64,000 nucleotides of DNA from Agroathelia rolfsii (taxonomy: Eukaryota; Basidiomycota; Agaricomycetes; Amylocorticiales; Amylocorticiaceae): contig JABRWF010000004.1 in assembly GCA_018343915.1 (NCBI GenBank), positions 496,001 to 560,000 on the forward strand, written 5' to 3'. The notes beneath the pieces were generated by a model. It was not told the DNA's origin. It ran no database searches and saw only the letters and a program-made list of their open reading frames with translations. Below, piece after piece: positions 47,859-60,705 of the stretch. Every line of letters starts with the position of its first letter. The stretch's first letter is position 1. The translations under genes were made by a program, and so were the position numbers.

Positions 47859-49265
47859 ATGGCTATGAAGGCTGAAGAATTATTTGCTGTTGTTTTACCT
47901 CCCGCTCCCGTAGTGTCTGCTAGCTTGGGTCCTATGCTCACGGGCATAATGATTGAACACCTTTTATTGGGCATTGTGTGCTCTCAGGCGACTACATATT
48001 TTCACTACCACTTTTTCGGTGACAAACGCTTCGTTCGATCAATTGTTACTTCTCTTGTCGTCCTTAACATTTTCCTCGGTGTCATGAATTTGTGCGTCTG
48101 TATATCAAGGAATCTTCCCAAAAAAAAAAAAAAGGCTCGTATACTCACCAAATTTTGGCAGTGTGGCGATTTACCGAACGACAATACTCGATTTCGGTAA
48201 TTTCGATAATTTCGATCTTCAAGGTTGGACCTCGTGGGCTGAACCGGGCGTGACTGCCTTGGTAGCCCTAATTGCGCACATATTCTATATTGCTCGATGT
48301 TGGACAATGACACGCTCTTTATTCTTTGTTATCTTTTTAGCAATTAGTTCGTGTTTACTTGCATAAACAATTGGCTGGTCACTTAAACTTATCTTACCCT
48401 TGATAGTTGCGCTTTTTGCTTTCGCTTCCGGAATCACGTACGCTCCTTGATTTCTTATATCCGCGTGCACCAGACTCATGTTCTGTACACTACGCAACAG
48501 AGCATCAGTTTTCTCCTTTATCCTCGGCAGGCTGAGTAAAATGTCCGGAGCGATAATCCCTGGCGTTGTCTGGCTTATTTCGGTACTAACTGAATTCTCT
48601 TTGTTTGAACCTTGACGCCAATTGTGTTTACATAGACTACCGTTTGTGATATGAGCATCGCTACCTTTCTAGTTGTTCACCTCTGGCGCACAAGTAATAG
48701 CGGCGCTATGCTTCGCAGCACTAACTTGATGCTCTCGCGGCTTCGACGGACAACCATTGAAACTGGCTCTCTCACAGCTGTTTGCGCCATCTTAAATCTA
48801 ATTCTCGTGAGTAAATTTAGTGGTTTCTGTTTAAGAAGGGAAAAAAATAACATGACCATGATAGTTTGCTGCCCTGGCTCCTTCAGGTTACTAGTAAGTC
48901 CCTATTGGCATGACCTAGGCATCTTTTGTCCCTCAACGCTAACGACAAGCCTGTTACCTTGCTATTACCAGTCTGTTGGTTCAATACTCCATGTCACGTG
49001 TATACACGTTATCAGTACTATATACATTACTTGGTCGACAAGATTTGCGTTATATTCTCAACACCGGGACGGGTACCCTTGTTACTGGATTCACTGATTC
49101 TCCGTCTCCGTCCTCGGGCCTTCAATTTTCTGTGCGTCCCTTGAATGATTTCTCCTTTCACATCGGCTCAATGTGTCATTTCACCAGTACCAGTCATTGC
49201 AGAAAAAGGATATTACCCAGCGCAATGTTCAGAATATGTGGGCGGGACGCATAGGCAGCCATTGA
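47859..49265 (+). CDS. Seven-helix membrane protein of the DUF6534 type
   Basis: After splicing, hydrophobic segments appear in the order typical of a basidiomycete family of unknown function. MLTGIMIEHLLLGIVCSQAT and SIVTSLVVLNIFLGVMN come first, then VAIYRTTILDFGNF and EPGVTALVALIAHIFYIARC. FFVIFLAI and IALFAFASGIT follow, then GVVWLISTTVCDMSIATFLV. The signature GAMLRSTNLMLSRLRRTTIE, then TGSLTAVCAILNLIL, matches the C-terminal DUF6534 region, followed by LLVQYSMSRVYTLSVLYTLL. A short Ser/Pro tail ends about ITQRNVQNMWAGRIGSH if a final intron (about 49133-49201) is used. Such proteins may be receptor-like; no ligand or partner is known. Confidence 0.68.
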
Positions 49266-49972
49266 CGAGGACTTGATTCAGGCCGATGATGCACACGGCA
49301 TAGCCATGCATCGCATTCGGATGAGTTTCTTCCTGATGCAGGCCTAGAAATGAAGCCTCATTTACCAATACTGTTATAGAGGAGTAGTGAATGAATGAGC
49401 TCATCGTCTCTTTACTGGCTTACCGTCATAACTACTACTTTTGAGTTCCGCGCTCTCTCCCCTGTTGTTCTATTGCTCCATGATGTGCGAACATCCTAGC
49501 CATCCCGATACTAACTTGCGTCTTCATTATTCATCATCGCCTGAATGCTGATTGCATCCCGTCTGACATATATTTGCTTTTTTTGGCATATTTGCTTGTC
49601 ATAAGCTGAATGTACACATATGTATCCGATAGATTCATAACTCCTCTTAGTAATCTAATGAACATATTGTAAACGATAGATGCGGTGAATAAGAGCTCAG
49701 GCCGTCCAGGAGTTGGTAGATATTGCTGAGAACATACAAGTGAGTGCTGCACTGAGTGCGACTGATGATAACCTAGGGATAAGTCGGAGTCATATATGTA
49801 AATCGAGTCATTAGATCAGCTTAAAAAAAGACGTCATATGGCTCAGCAGCAGCAGCTTTTCAAAAATCATAAAAAAAAATCATGATATTACATGCAAATG
49901 TAACGATTAAATTGGAGCAAAAGTAGTATTTCTAATACTATCTATCTTGCAGAATGTTGGGGGGTAAATGTC
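49266..49972. other. Intergenic region between convergent genes
   Basis: AT-rich 3' flanks of the membrane-protein gene and pyridoxal kinase. No gene was seen. Confidence 0.5.
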
Positions 49973-51272
49973 CTACTCAGACCAAAAGTCTGCCCAAGGT
50001 TGCAAGCGTTCCACTTTGACCCCCGGAGCGACACCACGGATGATATCCTGCCCTTGTATGACCCTTAGCTCACGTCCCCGCATTCTCCTCACTTTCCTAT
50101 TCGGATCGGCTGCGTCTGCTTCTGCATCTGAAGGCTGTCGATCTTCTTCCGGAAGTTTCAGAGCATATTCGTGAGTTAGTGATAAGACCGCTCGGGTTTT
50201 TGTGGTAGCAAGGGAGGCGGCATAGGATAGAGGGGTTTGTAATATGCCTGAAAGTTGCTCTGGTTCCTGGGATGGATGATAATGTGCTAGGAGAAGAGCG
50301 GAGAAGAGATCGCCAACGCCTGTGAAGTATCCTGATATTTGCTCAAAAGCGTGGACGTAGACGGTCGAGGTTAATGAGTTGTCAGTCATATTAGATGACG
50401 AAGTTATGCAAACGAGATACGGGACGTCTTCAATGGATGGAGGCTGTACAGGCTTGGGTAGTACATCCCAAAGCCATCCTTGCAATGGCAATGAGCTGAT
50501 CGCAATATTAGGGACGCGGTAATCCTGATGCAGAATCTGCAGGGCCTTGCGGAGTGACTCCAGGCTCGTCAGCGGGACGTTAGTTAATGTTTCCACCTCA
50601 AACCAATTGGGAGTGATGACAGTTGAATAGGGTAATAAGGATTTATAGACAGGAATGGTATCTGCGGCAACGTATAGCCTGCCAGCGTCTCCAAGGACAG
50701 CTGTATTTGCAAACCCGAGTCAGTCCTTGTACCTAGAACAAGATCTCAACCATACTTACGGTCAAGTAGATAGATTGTGTCCGGTCGTGAAGTTCGCAAC
50801 TTTTTGATGGCATCTGCAACTGCAATCAATGACTCGGCACCCGCTATGTAACCTGGAGAGAATTCAATATCACGACAAGGATATAGATATTGGAAGAAAG
50901 ACCTGTCAATATTCTGTTTGCTGTCAAAAGGCCATTTTTTTCAAGCTGACCAAAGATGTTGGTTAGCTCTGTCGCTGATGTCTTCGATCCTCCGAATCGG
51001 CCATAGCCTGCGAGAATGTATCGATTAGGACTGCCTCATGGAGATTGATGCGGCAGGATTCCTACCGACATGGTTGGAGAAATTGACAGTATGAACGACC
51101 TTGAGAAGCACATGAGTCATGCAGTGTATTGAAAAGTTTAACCGCCTACATCAACATCATAACCTAGGCATTGCAAGGGAAAGACGGCAGCCTTTCCACC
51201 TACATAGCCATAGGAGACATGAGATTGAACACTGATGACACGATTTGATTCTATGGACTCTACAATGCTCAT
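49973..51272 (-). CDS. Pyridoxal kinase
   Basis: The enzyme phosphorylates pyridoxal, pyridoxine and pyridoxamine with ATP in the vitamin B6 salvage pathway (yeast Bud16 family, ribokinase-like fold). The start [20 protein letters not shown] continues [20 protein letters not shown] and [35 protein letters not shown] and [15 protein letters not shown] are substrate-binding landmarks, and [18 protein letters not shown] contains the GxGD catalytic Asp. About six exons give about 340 residues. An insert rich in acidic residues ([20 protein letters not shown]) near the C terminus is longer than in yeast. The gene is divergent from the START-domain gene, with only about 250 bp between starts. Confidence 0.92.
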
Positions 51273-51525
51273 TTTCTAGTGAGGTGAAGAATGAAATTGA
51301 AATAGGTGTAGAGTAAATAAGTAACAAGAAGCGTGTCATTAGCCATGTGTTGACTTGTCAAACTCGGAAGCAAAACCCGGCAAAGGAAAGAAGCGTCAGA
51401 GACTTTGTGCTGGCAGTCGCAGCAGCCACCAACTTGCCATTGGCAGCAGACTCGGAGGACAGTCTGGAGGGTTATCGTCTGCATCATTCATCTCATTTTA
51501 CTTCTGGCTGTAGCAATATATATTC
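51273..51525. promoter_or_regulatory. Bidirectional promoter, pyridoxal kinase / START gene
   Basis: The only space between two divergent starts (51272 minus, proposed 51526 plus). No TATA box was evident. Confidence 0.4.
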
Positions 51526-54500
51526 ATGACATCTGATGGCCATCGGTCTGTCCTGCTCCTATACGAGATATGTCTCAGCGCTCTATTGACCCCAGACGCA
51601 TTGACACAGCTTGCGCCAATCCTGGTCCACCGCCTTTGATGACGCAGAGAGTCGTTTCCGCCAGCTGTTGACTTTGCATTCTCCAACAGAATGGAAAAAG
51701 GTTTCCCAGACAAAGGAGGTTCCAGCGCTGAACACTACCGGCAAGGGCAAAGGTCGTGCCTTGGCCCAACCAGACGTCTCCGACGTCATTGTACATCGCA
51801 GGACCGAAAAGTCGGGAGAGCCTGTCTACCGTGCTGTACTTGAAGTCAACCTGCCTGAAGATACACTATCTCTCGAGACATGGAAGGCCATTCTGGTTAC
51901 CCCAGAGCTACGGCAGGACTGGGATCCCTCAGTGGAGGAGGCCCAACTGGTGGAAATGTTTGATGTCTCTACTCGCATCAGCAGAACACGATATACACTA
52001 GGGTGGCCTGCAAAGTATGTTTCTTAATCTATCCCTTTTTTTGCCTACTAACTTTCTCTCTCTCTAGTCCCAGGGATTCTGTTACCATCTCACGCTCGAT
52101 TCATGACGCTACGACTTTTATTGACATCTCCACATCATTGCCTCGATCCGCCGACGAGCCCACATATCTGCGTCCCTCACCACCTTACGTTCGATCTAAT
52201 GTTACATGTATGTATTTCGTGTTCAATTCTTACATCATATTGACGTTTCTTTAGTACTGGCATGGTGCATCCAAATATTACAACCCCAAACACCTGTGAC
52301 TACCGAAGAAAGAGAAAAGAGAAAGAAGAGCATCGTCCGCCTCCGTATTACTTGTTTTTCTCAACATGATCTGCGAGCAGTATGGAATTTCGGTTCCTCG
52401 ACGAGTGTACCCCAACAACTACGCACAGCCGTCGTTGGCCTATTCAAGACTGTTGCCAGCCGCGGGAGCCGTGTACCCACGCTGACCGGGTACGGACATG
52501 GTGTCACTGTGGAGAAGCTCCGGTTTCAGCTGGATCGCGAGGCGTTGAGTATCGATTACGCAATAGTTCCGGACGAGGAACACGATCGTGGCCCGGATAG
52601 CACGTTTGGTCTAGACAAACTGCAGGCGCATAAAGAACAGAAACGTCTAACGCGAGCCATTGAGTGCGCTTTGCCGTCTCCAGAGGGCTGGGATGTCCGC
52701 ATTACCACCCGCGCCTCGTCAGAGGCTGTCGAAAAGCTTCCGTATAAAACGATAGCTACTAGACAGACAACGTTTCCTCACACGATCACGTTCCGCGTCG
52801 AGCATGCTGCCGTCCAAGAACCACACTCAGTGCTCAGGGTTAAGATTGTGCTGGAGCTCTCGCGACCCTCGAAAGGGCTGCGCCTCAACGGGCTTCCGCA
52901 GACGATTATGAATCTCGAGGAAAGAGATCTGACGAGCCCTGCAATATCGCCTGCTATAATGCAAGAGGCTGCGAGCATGATTGGGCAAAGCATATACAGC
53001 GTTTCCACAGCCGAGACAACGGATAGTGCTGCTTCCGGCCACTCGCGAACACCGTCGAGGCCTACCACACTAGTAAGAACAAATACAGAGCGCACGGCGG
53101 CAGGTGAAAAGTCTATACTGTCACGTGTCCGGCGCAGTTACATCTACTTTTCCTCATTGCTTCAAGAGCCCGAGGCAAAGTGGAAGCGAAGTACGTTTAT
53201 ATTTCTTTGAATGGTGGCTACTCGCTTTGCTTATCAAACACTCCTGGCAGCTACCGAGGCAAGGGGCGTTTCCGTCACTCAACTCGACTCGATAGACCCC
53301 ACACTTATTTTGTATCGAGCTGAGGCTACCTTCGTGGGCATTGGCCTATGGGATTTGTTCAGTACGCTTGCATCGCCCGGAGCTAGGATTTATTGGGACA
53401 AACAGCACGAGGATGCCGTACTCCTGGAAGATGTGAACGAGCTCACGAATTTGTGGCACTATAAAACTCGTGCTGCTTGGCCGACAAAGTATGTCTTTCT
53501 TTGATATCCAACTTTGCCCTATATACTAATTAGCTTATCAAAAGTGGAAGAGATTCGATTGTATTGAAGACCGTATACAAATCCCCCACCACTATCCACT
53601 TATTCTCCTTCTCAGCCGACGACCCATACCTATTCCCTAACGTTCCTCCAGCGGACCCCAATATCATCCGCACCCAGGTCGACCTTCGCGGATGGGCCAT
53701 CGAAGCGCTCTCGCCTAACACCACCTCCTTGACCCTACTCGAACAATCCGATCCAAAGGGATGGTCAAATAAGGCGTCCATTCCGCAACAAATGATCGCC
53801 GACGTTGCAGGCGTAGGAGAGTTTGTCATCAAGTATGGTGGGCCGCCGACGGTGACGCGTTTGCTGGGCGCAAAGACGAATCAGATGCGGTATGACCACG
53901 AACGGGGTAGTTTTCGTGTAGAGTACGAGGCGTGTGCGGCGCGTCGACCGCCAGCGCCAACACCGTCATCGGACCAAGGCGAGGGAGCTGCTGCGACTGC
54001 TGAGGCCGATGGTGATACAACTACTACAGCAGCATCAATCGCGACGAATGGAAATACAATGCCAACGATTGAATGTGAGATCAGGTGCGACGTTGACACC
54101 TGGGCGTCGTCGCTGGATATCGTTATCGATCCACCTCCGCAGACGATCCATGCGCTGCGCAGACATCGACTTTCGACGGGCGGTGGTGGGCTGTGGCTGA
54201 CGATCTCTCATGATGCGGTGCTTGCGGGTGGGGAGGAGCGTATCCTAGCGATCATCCGGCGTGGGGTTGGTGTGGGGGGCAAGGACAAGGGTGTAGTGAT
54301 GGTCAATGGTGCCAAGCTCGCTGTCGATATCGAAGAGCTGCCTGATGCGGAGATCAAGCAGCTCGCGAGGCAGAAGCGCGTCAAGCCGGCGCGGATACCG
54401 CTCGACCAGCCGCCTGTGATGGGTGTGATTCGTAAGCGTAGGGAGGAGTGGGAATCAGACACTAGTAGTTCTCCTGACAAGGCGGCCTCACAACAACAGC

Positions 54501-57500
54501 AATCGGAAGCATCGACCTCGACACCTGCGATTGGCATCAATACCTCAGGATGGATGGCCCAGCCTGCTATGCCGAGCCCGCTCAGCAAGTGGTTCACGTC
54601 CGCCATCGAACAGGCCACGACGACGACACGACAGGCGGTTGCTGCACTGACTCCTGCCGCTGCCGCCGCTGCCTCTTCCGGCGAGGACCTCGTCCTGTCG
54701 TCGTCAAAGCCTCCTATGCAGTGTGCACTAGAAGCACTGGCTTGGATACAGGACTATTACTCCCGCCCGTCGGTATCCACCGACGGATGGACGCCGATCG
54801 CGGACAAATCCATCTCTCTCCACTGGCGATCCGTGCCTTCTCTCTCGCCTGCAATCTCGATCCACCGGGGCGAGAAGGTGATCGAGGGCGTGTCAGCCGA
54901 GGAACTGGCGTCGATCATCACGAGCGACGGGTGTCGCGCGCAATGGGATGAGAGTTTCAGCTCCGCAACGATATTCGAGAGCTTCGGCGCTGGGTGCCAG
55001 ACCTCGTTCGTCGTCTCCAAGGCCGGCTTTCCGTTCCGCGATCGCGGGTTTTACGTCGCCTCTGTGATGGCTTATTCGCCCGTCGCTTCATCGTCGTCTT
55101 CATCATCTTCAACAGCGGCGAGCTCGACGGCGGCAGCAACCACGACAGGATCTTTACGGCGCAGGGCTAATAGTACCGAAGCTGACCGCCCTGTGGACGG
55201 ACGCAACACTATTTTCTGTGTCTCCGCCTCGTTTAATCCCGAGAGCCTATCTTCTTTCGCCACGACTAAATACAATCCCTCGAGCCTGCCCACCGGACGC
55301 GTCTTCCTGGATGGCTGGATCCTAGAGACACTCGACCCGTACACTACAGAAAAGTACGCGATCCCATCCGCACGGTGCGTGCGGCTCGCCGCTGTCGATT
55401 TTGCAGGTGCGATTCCGGGCGCGGTGAATGCGTCGATGAACGTCGCGCTCGCGCGGGGTGTGTCGGCTGTGGATTCGTTCGTGAAGAGGAGTACGGGTGG
55501 TGGGAATGGGAATGGTAGTGGTAGTACAGCTGCTGGTGGTGCGGGGAGTGTGTCAGTGCCAACGTGTAGGTTGCCCGCACCGGCGATGATGTTGACACGT
55601 AGGAAGCCTGGGGAGGAGGAGGAGCAAGAGGATAATGCTGCTGCTGCTAATGCTATTGCTGCCAACGGCAGTGCTGGAGCTATCGCTGTTTCAGCTGGAC
55701 CTGCTGCTGCTTCAGCAGGGGGCAAGGCGCCCATGGCTTGGAGGCTGCGTTGGAGAGATGAAGAGCGTATGTGTCTCGGCTCATCGTTTGTCCCTGCGAG
55801 CAGGACGTACTGGAGCATCTTGGTGCTCAAGTTGGCGGATAGAGCAGGTGCCCGTGGCAGTGGCAGTAGTGGTAGTGGGAGGAACGCCAGCGAGGATAGG
55901 ACTCCAAAATCGAGTCGGATTGGGGCCTATGGTGCGTTGCGAGCTCCGCCTTCCCCGCCTCCTTCTGGAACTGCTATTCCTATGACTGCCCCTCCTGCCG
56001 GTGGTAATAATGACACCCCTTCCTCAGAGGCACCGGCAGAAGCTAGCGGGAGCAGCAGCAGTACCCTCTCAACCTCTAGCTTCCGTGGTCGGGACCGCAG
56101 CCTGTCGTCTCCGCCAGGAGACCACCACTTCCACAACCACAAGCAACTGCGCTCGTCTTCGTCGGTATTCACTGTGCGTGGCGAGGTGCGTCCAGCGACG
56201 GATCTGCTCGCGGCTGAGCTGGTGGTCGACACGAAGCTCTACCCCGAGGGGTACGAGATCACCGTGCACTCACGCGTTCGGGTCCACGGTGGCGGCGGGC
56301 ACAGTACCTCAGCATCGGACGCTGTGTTCTTACCCGCAGAACCCACCATGACTAGCGCACCCGGGAGTAGTGGTGGCGTACTGCCATTTGCATATGCAGT
56401 ATACACGATGCCGTTGTCGCCGCTGCACTCGGCGGGTCTGCATGCGGACCGGCCGCCGAGGCACCTAGTGAGACTGACGCTGCCAACGGGACAGTATCAA
56501 CAGTCGACGGTGCAGGATCCGCTGACGGGCGAGATGCGTGGCGCGCGGCCGAAGCCAGGCTGGCTGGTGGATCTGCAGGAGAAGGGTGCGGTGGTGGAGG
56601 TTCGGGTTGCACCTATTACGTCTGTGCGCGGTGCTAGGGCTGTCGGCGCCGGTACTGGGAAGAGCGTGGTGAAGATCAATGGGGTTGACGTTGCTGTCGT
56701 GGGTGAGAAGGATAGTTTGACGAGTTTGGGGAGGGAGGAGCTTCAGGATGAGCGTGTGTCGCGTATGCCTGTGCTTTCAAGGTGGGTTTTGTCATGAGTG
56801 GGTATGCAGATACTGATGCTGGTTGTATGCGCTAGGGTATTTGGTCAGGACCAGCCTGAGTTTCCCAAAGAGCTGCAGGTGGCCGCCGCGCGCTCAGAGA
56901 GCATTCTCGACCCGGCCGCCTTGTCCGGTGTTATAAACGGCCAGAGCCAGGAGACGACAGTCAAAGACGTCAAAGTGGTTACACACGAGTCCAGCAATGA
57001 GAAGATGCTCAAAGTAAGATATTTAACATGTAGGTTTATATTTATCTGATATATGATTTTCTATAGGACCCGGAACCACCGACATCGCAGCAGTCAAACG
57101 GCACACAATCCGTCATGGGAACGGCAACGTCGTCGACAACGACGGCAGCGGCAACAGGCCTCCTCGGCTTCCTGAGGCCTTACCCCACAGCTCTCTCCCT
57201 ATTTTCATCGCCAAGCTCGCGCTCGCCGTCTGGTTCGAATGCAGGCACGTCTGGTGTGGCAATTGCCAGCAAACCAGACAACAGTACTACCACACAGGAG
57301 ACGGACGCTAGCAGCAGCGAGACCACTACAGGCACGGCAAACACAACAGCAGGAGCGGGGACCATGACTGTGCGCCCAAGAGACCTGCAACATTATAGTT
57401 ATCCATTGTCGACGGTGGTCATTGTGGGGCTGATTGCATTCCTAATTGGGTCGCTGCTGCGCTCGCTGCTGTCACCTGCAGACTTTATATACGTTGTGAC

Positions 57501-57618
57501 GGATGTGGGGGAGGTAGAGGGGGTTGAGGCTGGCTGGCGGGAGATCCGACGGCTTGTGGAGGTGAAGTACCTGTTTGGGGGATGGGATTTTCAGATTGCA
57601 GCAGTGCGACGGCATTAG
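51526..57618 (+). CDS. Very large protein with three START-like lipid-binding domains and a C-terminal membrane anchor
   Basis: About 1,900 residues over roughly nine exons. I propose a 20-nt first exon (51526-51545, ATGACATCTGATGGCCATCG) spliced to 51610, because the main frame has a stop just upstream and no ATG. START-like domain 1 contains ETWKAILVTPELRQDWDPSV and TRYTLGWPAKDSVTISRSIH. Domain 2 contains DAVLLEDVNELTNLWHYKTR, IVLKTVYKSPTTIHLFSFSA and VDLRGWAIEALSPNTTSLTL. Domain 3 contains VIEGVSAEELASIITSDGCR, QWDESFSSATIFESF and RVFLDGWILETLDPYTTEKY. Long Ser/Gly/Ala-rich linkers separate them. Near the end STVVIVGLIAFLIGSLLRSLL is a membrane span with a short tail. START folds bind sterols or phospholipids, so an anchored lipid-transfer protein at a contact site is plausible but inferred. 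Confidence 0.78.
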
Positions 57619-58046
57619 TGTAGTTGAACTACAAAGTGAATTGTAGACTTTGTAGTCAAGTGTACAACTATAATATTAATAATGCAAAAGTAGCGTAATG
57701 CAATGGACCAAATTCAAGCGGCGCCCGGAGACGCTGTCGCCGTCGACGGCCGGGCCATTCCCCATCGCCCTTGGTCGTCGACGGGTACAGCGTACAGCGG
57801 CTTCCACGACGCCAAAGCCCCCCTACACACACAGTCCGCCCCAGTCCCCGTTAAGTGTGCTGACAGCGCCCTCAGCGAGGTATCCGGCTCTCCCCTAGCT
57901 ATTCCCCTCTCCCCTCCTTGCCACGCGCGCCTAAACTCGCCCCGCTCGGCACAGCAGCAGCCTCGCCATCTCCCCTTCCCCTCGTTCTCCCCATCGTCGG
58001 CTCGCTTTCCTCTGGATCGCACCCAGGACGCCTTCCATCGCCCTCG
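57619..58046. other. Spacer and 5' leader of the LisH gene
   Basis: C-rich sequence. An open frame from 57703 exists on the + strand but lacks conserved features and does not enter the LisH frame, so I treat it as leader. Confidence 0.45.
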
Positions 58047-60643
58047 ATGGCCTCCGTCCCTCCTCAGCAGCCCCCCCAGCCCCAGTCAACCCAATCGTCT
58101 CAGGCATCCACATCATCCTGGGATGGCGACCACATGTCCGTCTTATTCTTGCATATTACCCCGCCTCTCTCATCATTCCGTCGCTTCCTTTCCCTCCTCC
58201 ATATTCTCGTACGATTCATACTCTGACTGTTGTCTTCTCTCCCTTGTCCTCGCTAAACTATACAGGTTCCACGTCTACATCTATGACTATTGCCAGAAGC
58301 GTGGCTTCAACAAGACAGCCAAGGAGCTTCTCGCAGAGGCAGAACTCTCTCCGGAATCGGTACCACCCATCAACGCCCCTCAAGGCTTGTTATTCGAGTC
58401 CGTTTCCTTCCTTTTTTCCCCATCCCCTACGATTTTTTATTCCATTTTTTTACTGCCATTGTTTTCTTTTGGCCCGCCGTGCTTATATACTTGATCCCCT
58501 CACAGATGGTGGTCTGTATTCTGGACTCTTTTCACAGCGAAGAACAGTGGTCAAGGTTCTGAGGATGCCATGTCGTATATTCAGGTAAGCGCCCCAGTCC
58601 CCCCCCCCCCCCCCAATTCTGCATATTCACTACATGAATGCTGCTGACTCACTGGCTTTCATTACACAGCATCAAAGTATGTTGCAACAGCAAAAACATG
58701 CTGCCGCGCGTATTCCCACGCAGCAAGTTCCAGTACCAGGCTCCATGCCCTATCAACGTCCCAATCCCACTGCCTTCTCCAATGGCGTCACGCGCCCTCA
58801 AGGCGGCCCCACACCTGCCAGTGGTCCTATGCCCAACGGCGCTGGTCCAAATACCCTTCCACCAAATGTGGGTCCGCCCCAGAATGGCGCAACGCCTAAT
58901 CTTCCGTTTAGCTCGGCGCATAACGTCGGTGGTCCACCACCTCAGCCAGGTCAACCTACATCGGCCCCACCGAATTTTACGGCGCAGATGCAGGTCGGCC
59001 AACCTCATCGAATGATGAATCCTGCCCAGGGCCGACCCATAAACAGCATGCCATTTCAACCATCCGCAATGGGTCACCTTAACCCAGCCGCCGCAGGACC
59101 TCAGCCTGGTGCGGGACCCTCACAGCCGTCCGGGATGAATCTGATTGGTTCTTCGCCGAACATGCCGCACCCTGATCGTCGAGGCATGCCCATGGGTGGG
59201 CCTTCAATGCAGGGCATGCCTCCCATAAGTAATGTTCCTCCTGGCGGTATGATTTCAGTGGCGCCCCAGTTTGGACCGGGGCAGCACGGACGGCCTCAGA
59301 CACCAGGTGATGTACCCTCTCCAGGTAGGCGTCCTATGGGTGTCCCCGTCCCTGGTGGTAGCACCACCACGCAACCCAGTCCGATGTCGCGCTCGATGCA
59401 GCTTAGCCAGATCAGCCAGAATGAGCTGCAGATGCTGGATATGGAAATTGGGCAGATGTCATCCGTAGCACTCCATAGCCTAAGGCAGCAATGCGGCTTA
59501 GGGGGAAAGGAGGTTAATGATATGAGTCCTGAAGAGAAGGTGGGCCGTCGATTTCCAATGAAGGATTTGCTCGACATAGCTTTAAGCTGACAACTTTATT
59601 CCAAACACAGAGAAACATCGTACACACCTATCATCGCAATCGGTCAAGCACGGTTATGTCTGGACACCCTGATAAGAACTTGATGCAGCTCAGCATGATG
59701 CGTCCTGGCCCCCTTCCTCAGCACCAGCAGCAACAACAACAGCAATCACAGCCACAACAACAACAACAACAGCAGCAGCAGCAGCAGCAGCAGCTTGCCC
59801 GAAATAACAATAAACGCCAAAGCACGTCACCTGGTGATGGTGTATGTATTTTCTTAATTAAAATCTTGAGAACCTCGTTGATATGTCCATTCTTAATACA
59901 GGACACAATGATTAAAACCGAATCACCTCCTGATAGGAAGCGTATGCGTCCGTCGCCCCCAGAGACACACACACAGCCATCTTCCGTGCCGCAAGGCGGT
60001 CCCTCTCACTTCCCGTCTCAACAGCAGCAACCGCCACACCCACAGTCGGGTATCCCGAATAGCATGACCATGCACCCACGACCGGCTCCAGCGCCGATGG
60101 GGCCAATTCCTTATCCTAATAATGGTTCGCCCCTGAACGGCAACAACCCTGTTGGTGTACCGGCAAACATGGGTTCCAATGGCATACCAGGAGCCATGGG
60201 CTCGATGAACCCCATTGCGGCACAGATGGGCAGCGGCCGCATGGCGCCCGGTTCGGTGCCAATGGGAGGGCAGCATGTAGGCGGTCCGTCGCCTGCAATG
60301 TCTCATGCAATGCCGAACGGGATGGTTAATCCGCAGGTGAGCCCTACTGTGTAAAAGTCGTTTCTGTGTGAAAATGTCAATGATTGACTTGTACCATTTT
60401 TTTTTCTTCTTTCATGTGCGTTTTTCTTTTCTTTTTTTGGTATGTCTGCTGGTGTATGGTGCGATGTGGTTGTGTATTTATATGATATCATGGTAGGTTC
60501 AGCAGTATAATCAGGCCCTCTTCACCCAGCAGAGTAGACAGAATGGGATGCAGAATCCATCCGTCGGCTCCCCTGCGTCGAGCGAGCCCCCTTTCGGCGG
60601 TGTTGGCAATCCGGGTGGACCGCTGCCGCCTCAATCACAGCAG

Positions 60644-60705
<62 letters not shown>

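Noticed and set aside
57703..58494. Alternative upstream start of the LisH gene within a long open frame
   Set aside because: The frame is C-rich and does not lead into the LisH module in phase. The ATG at 58047 does, through two phase-2 introns.
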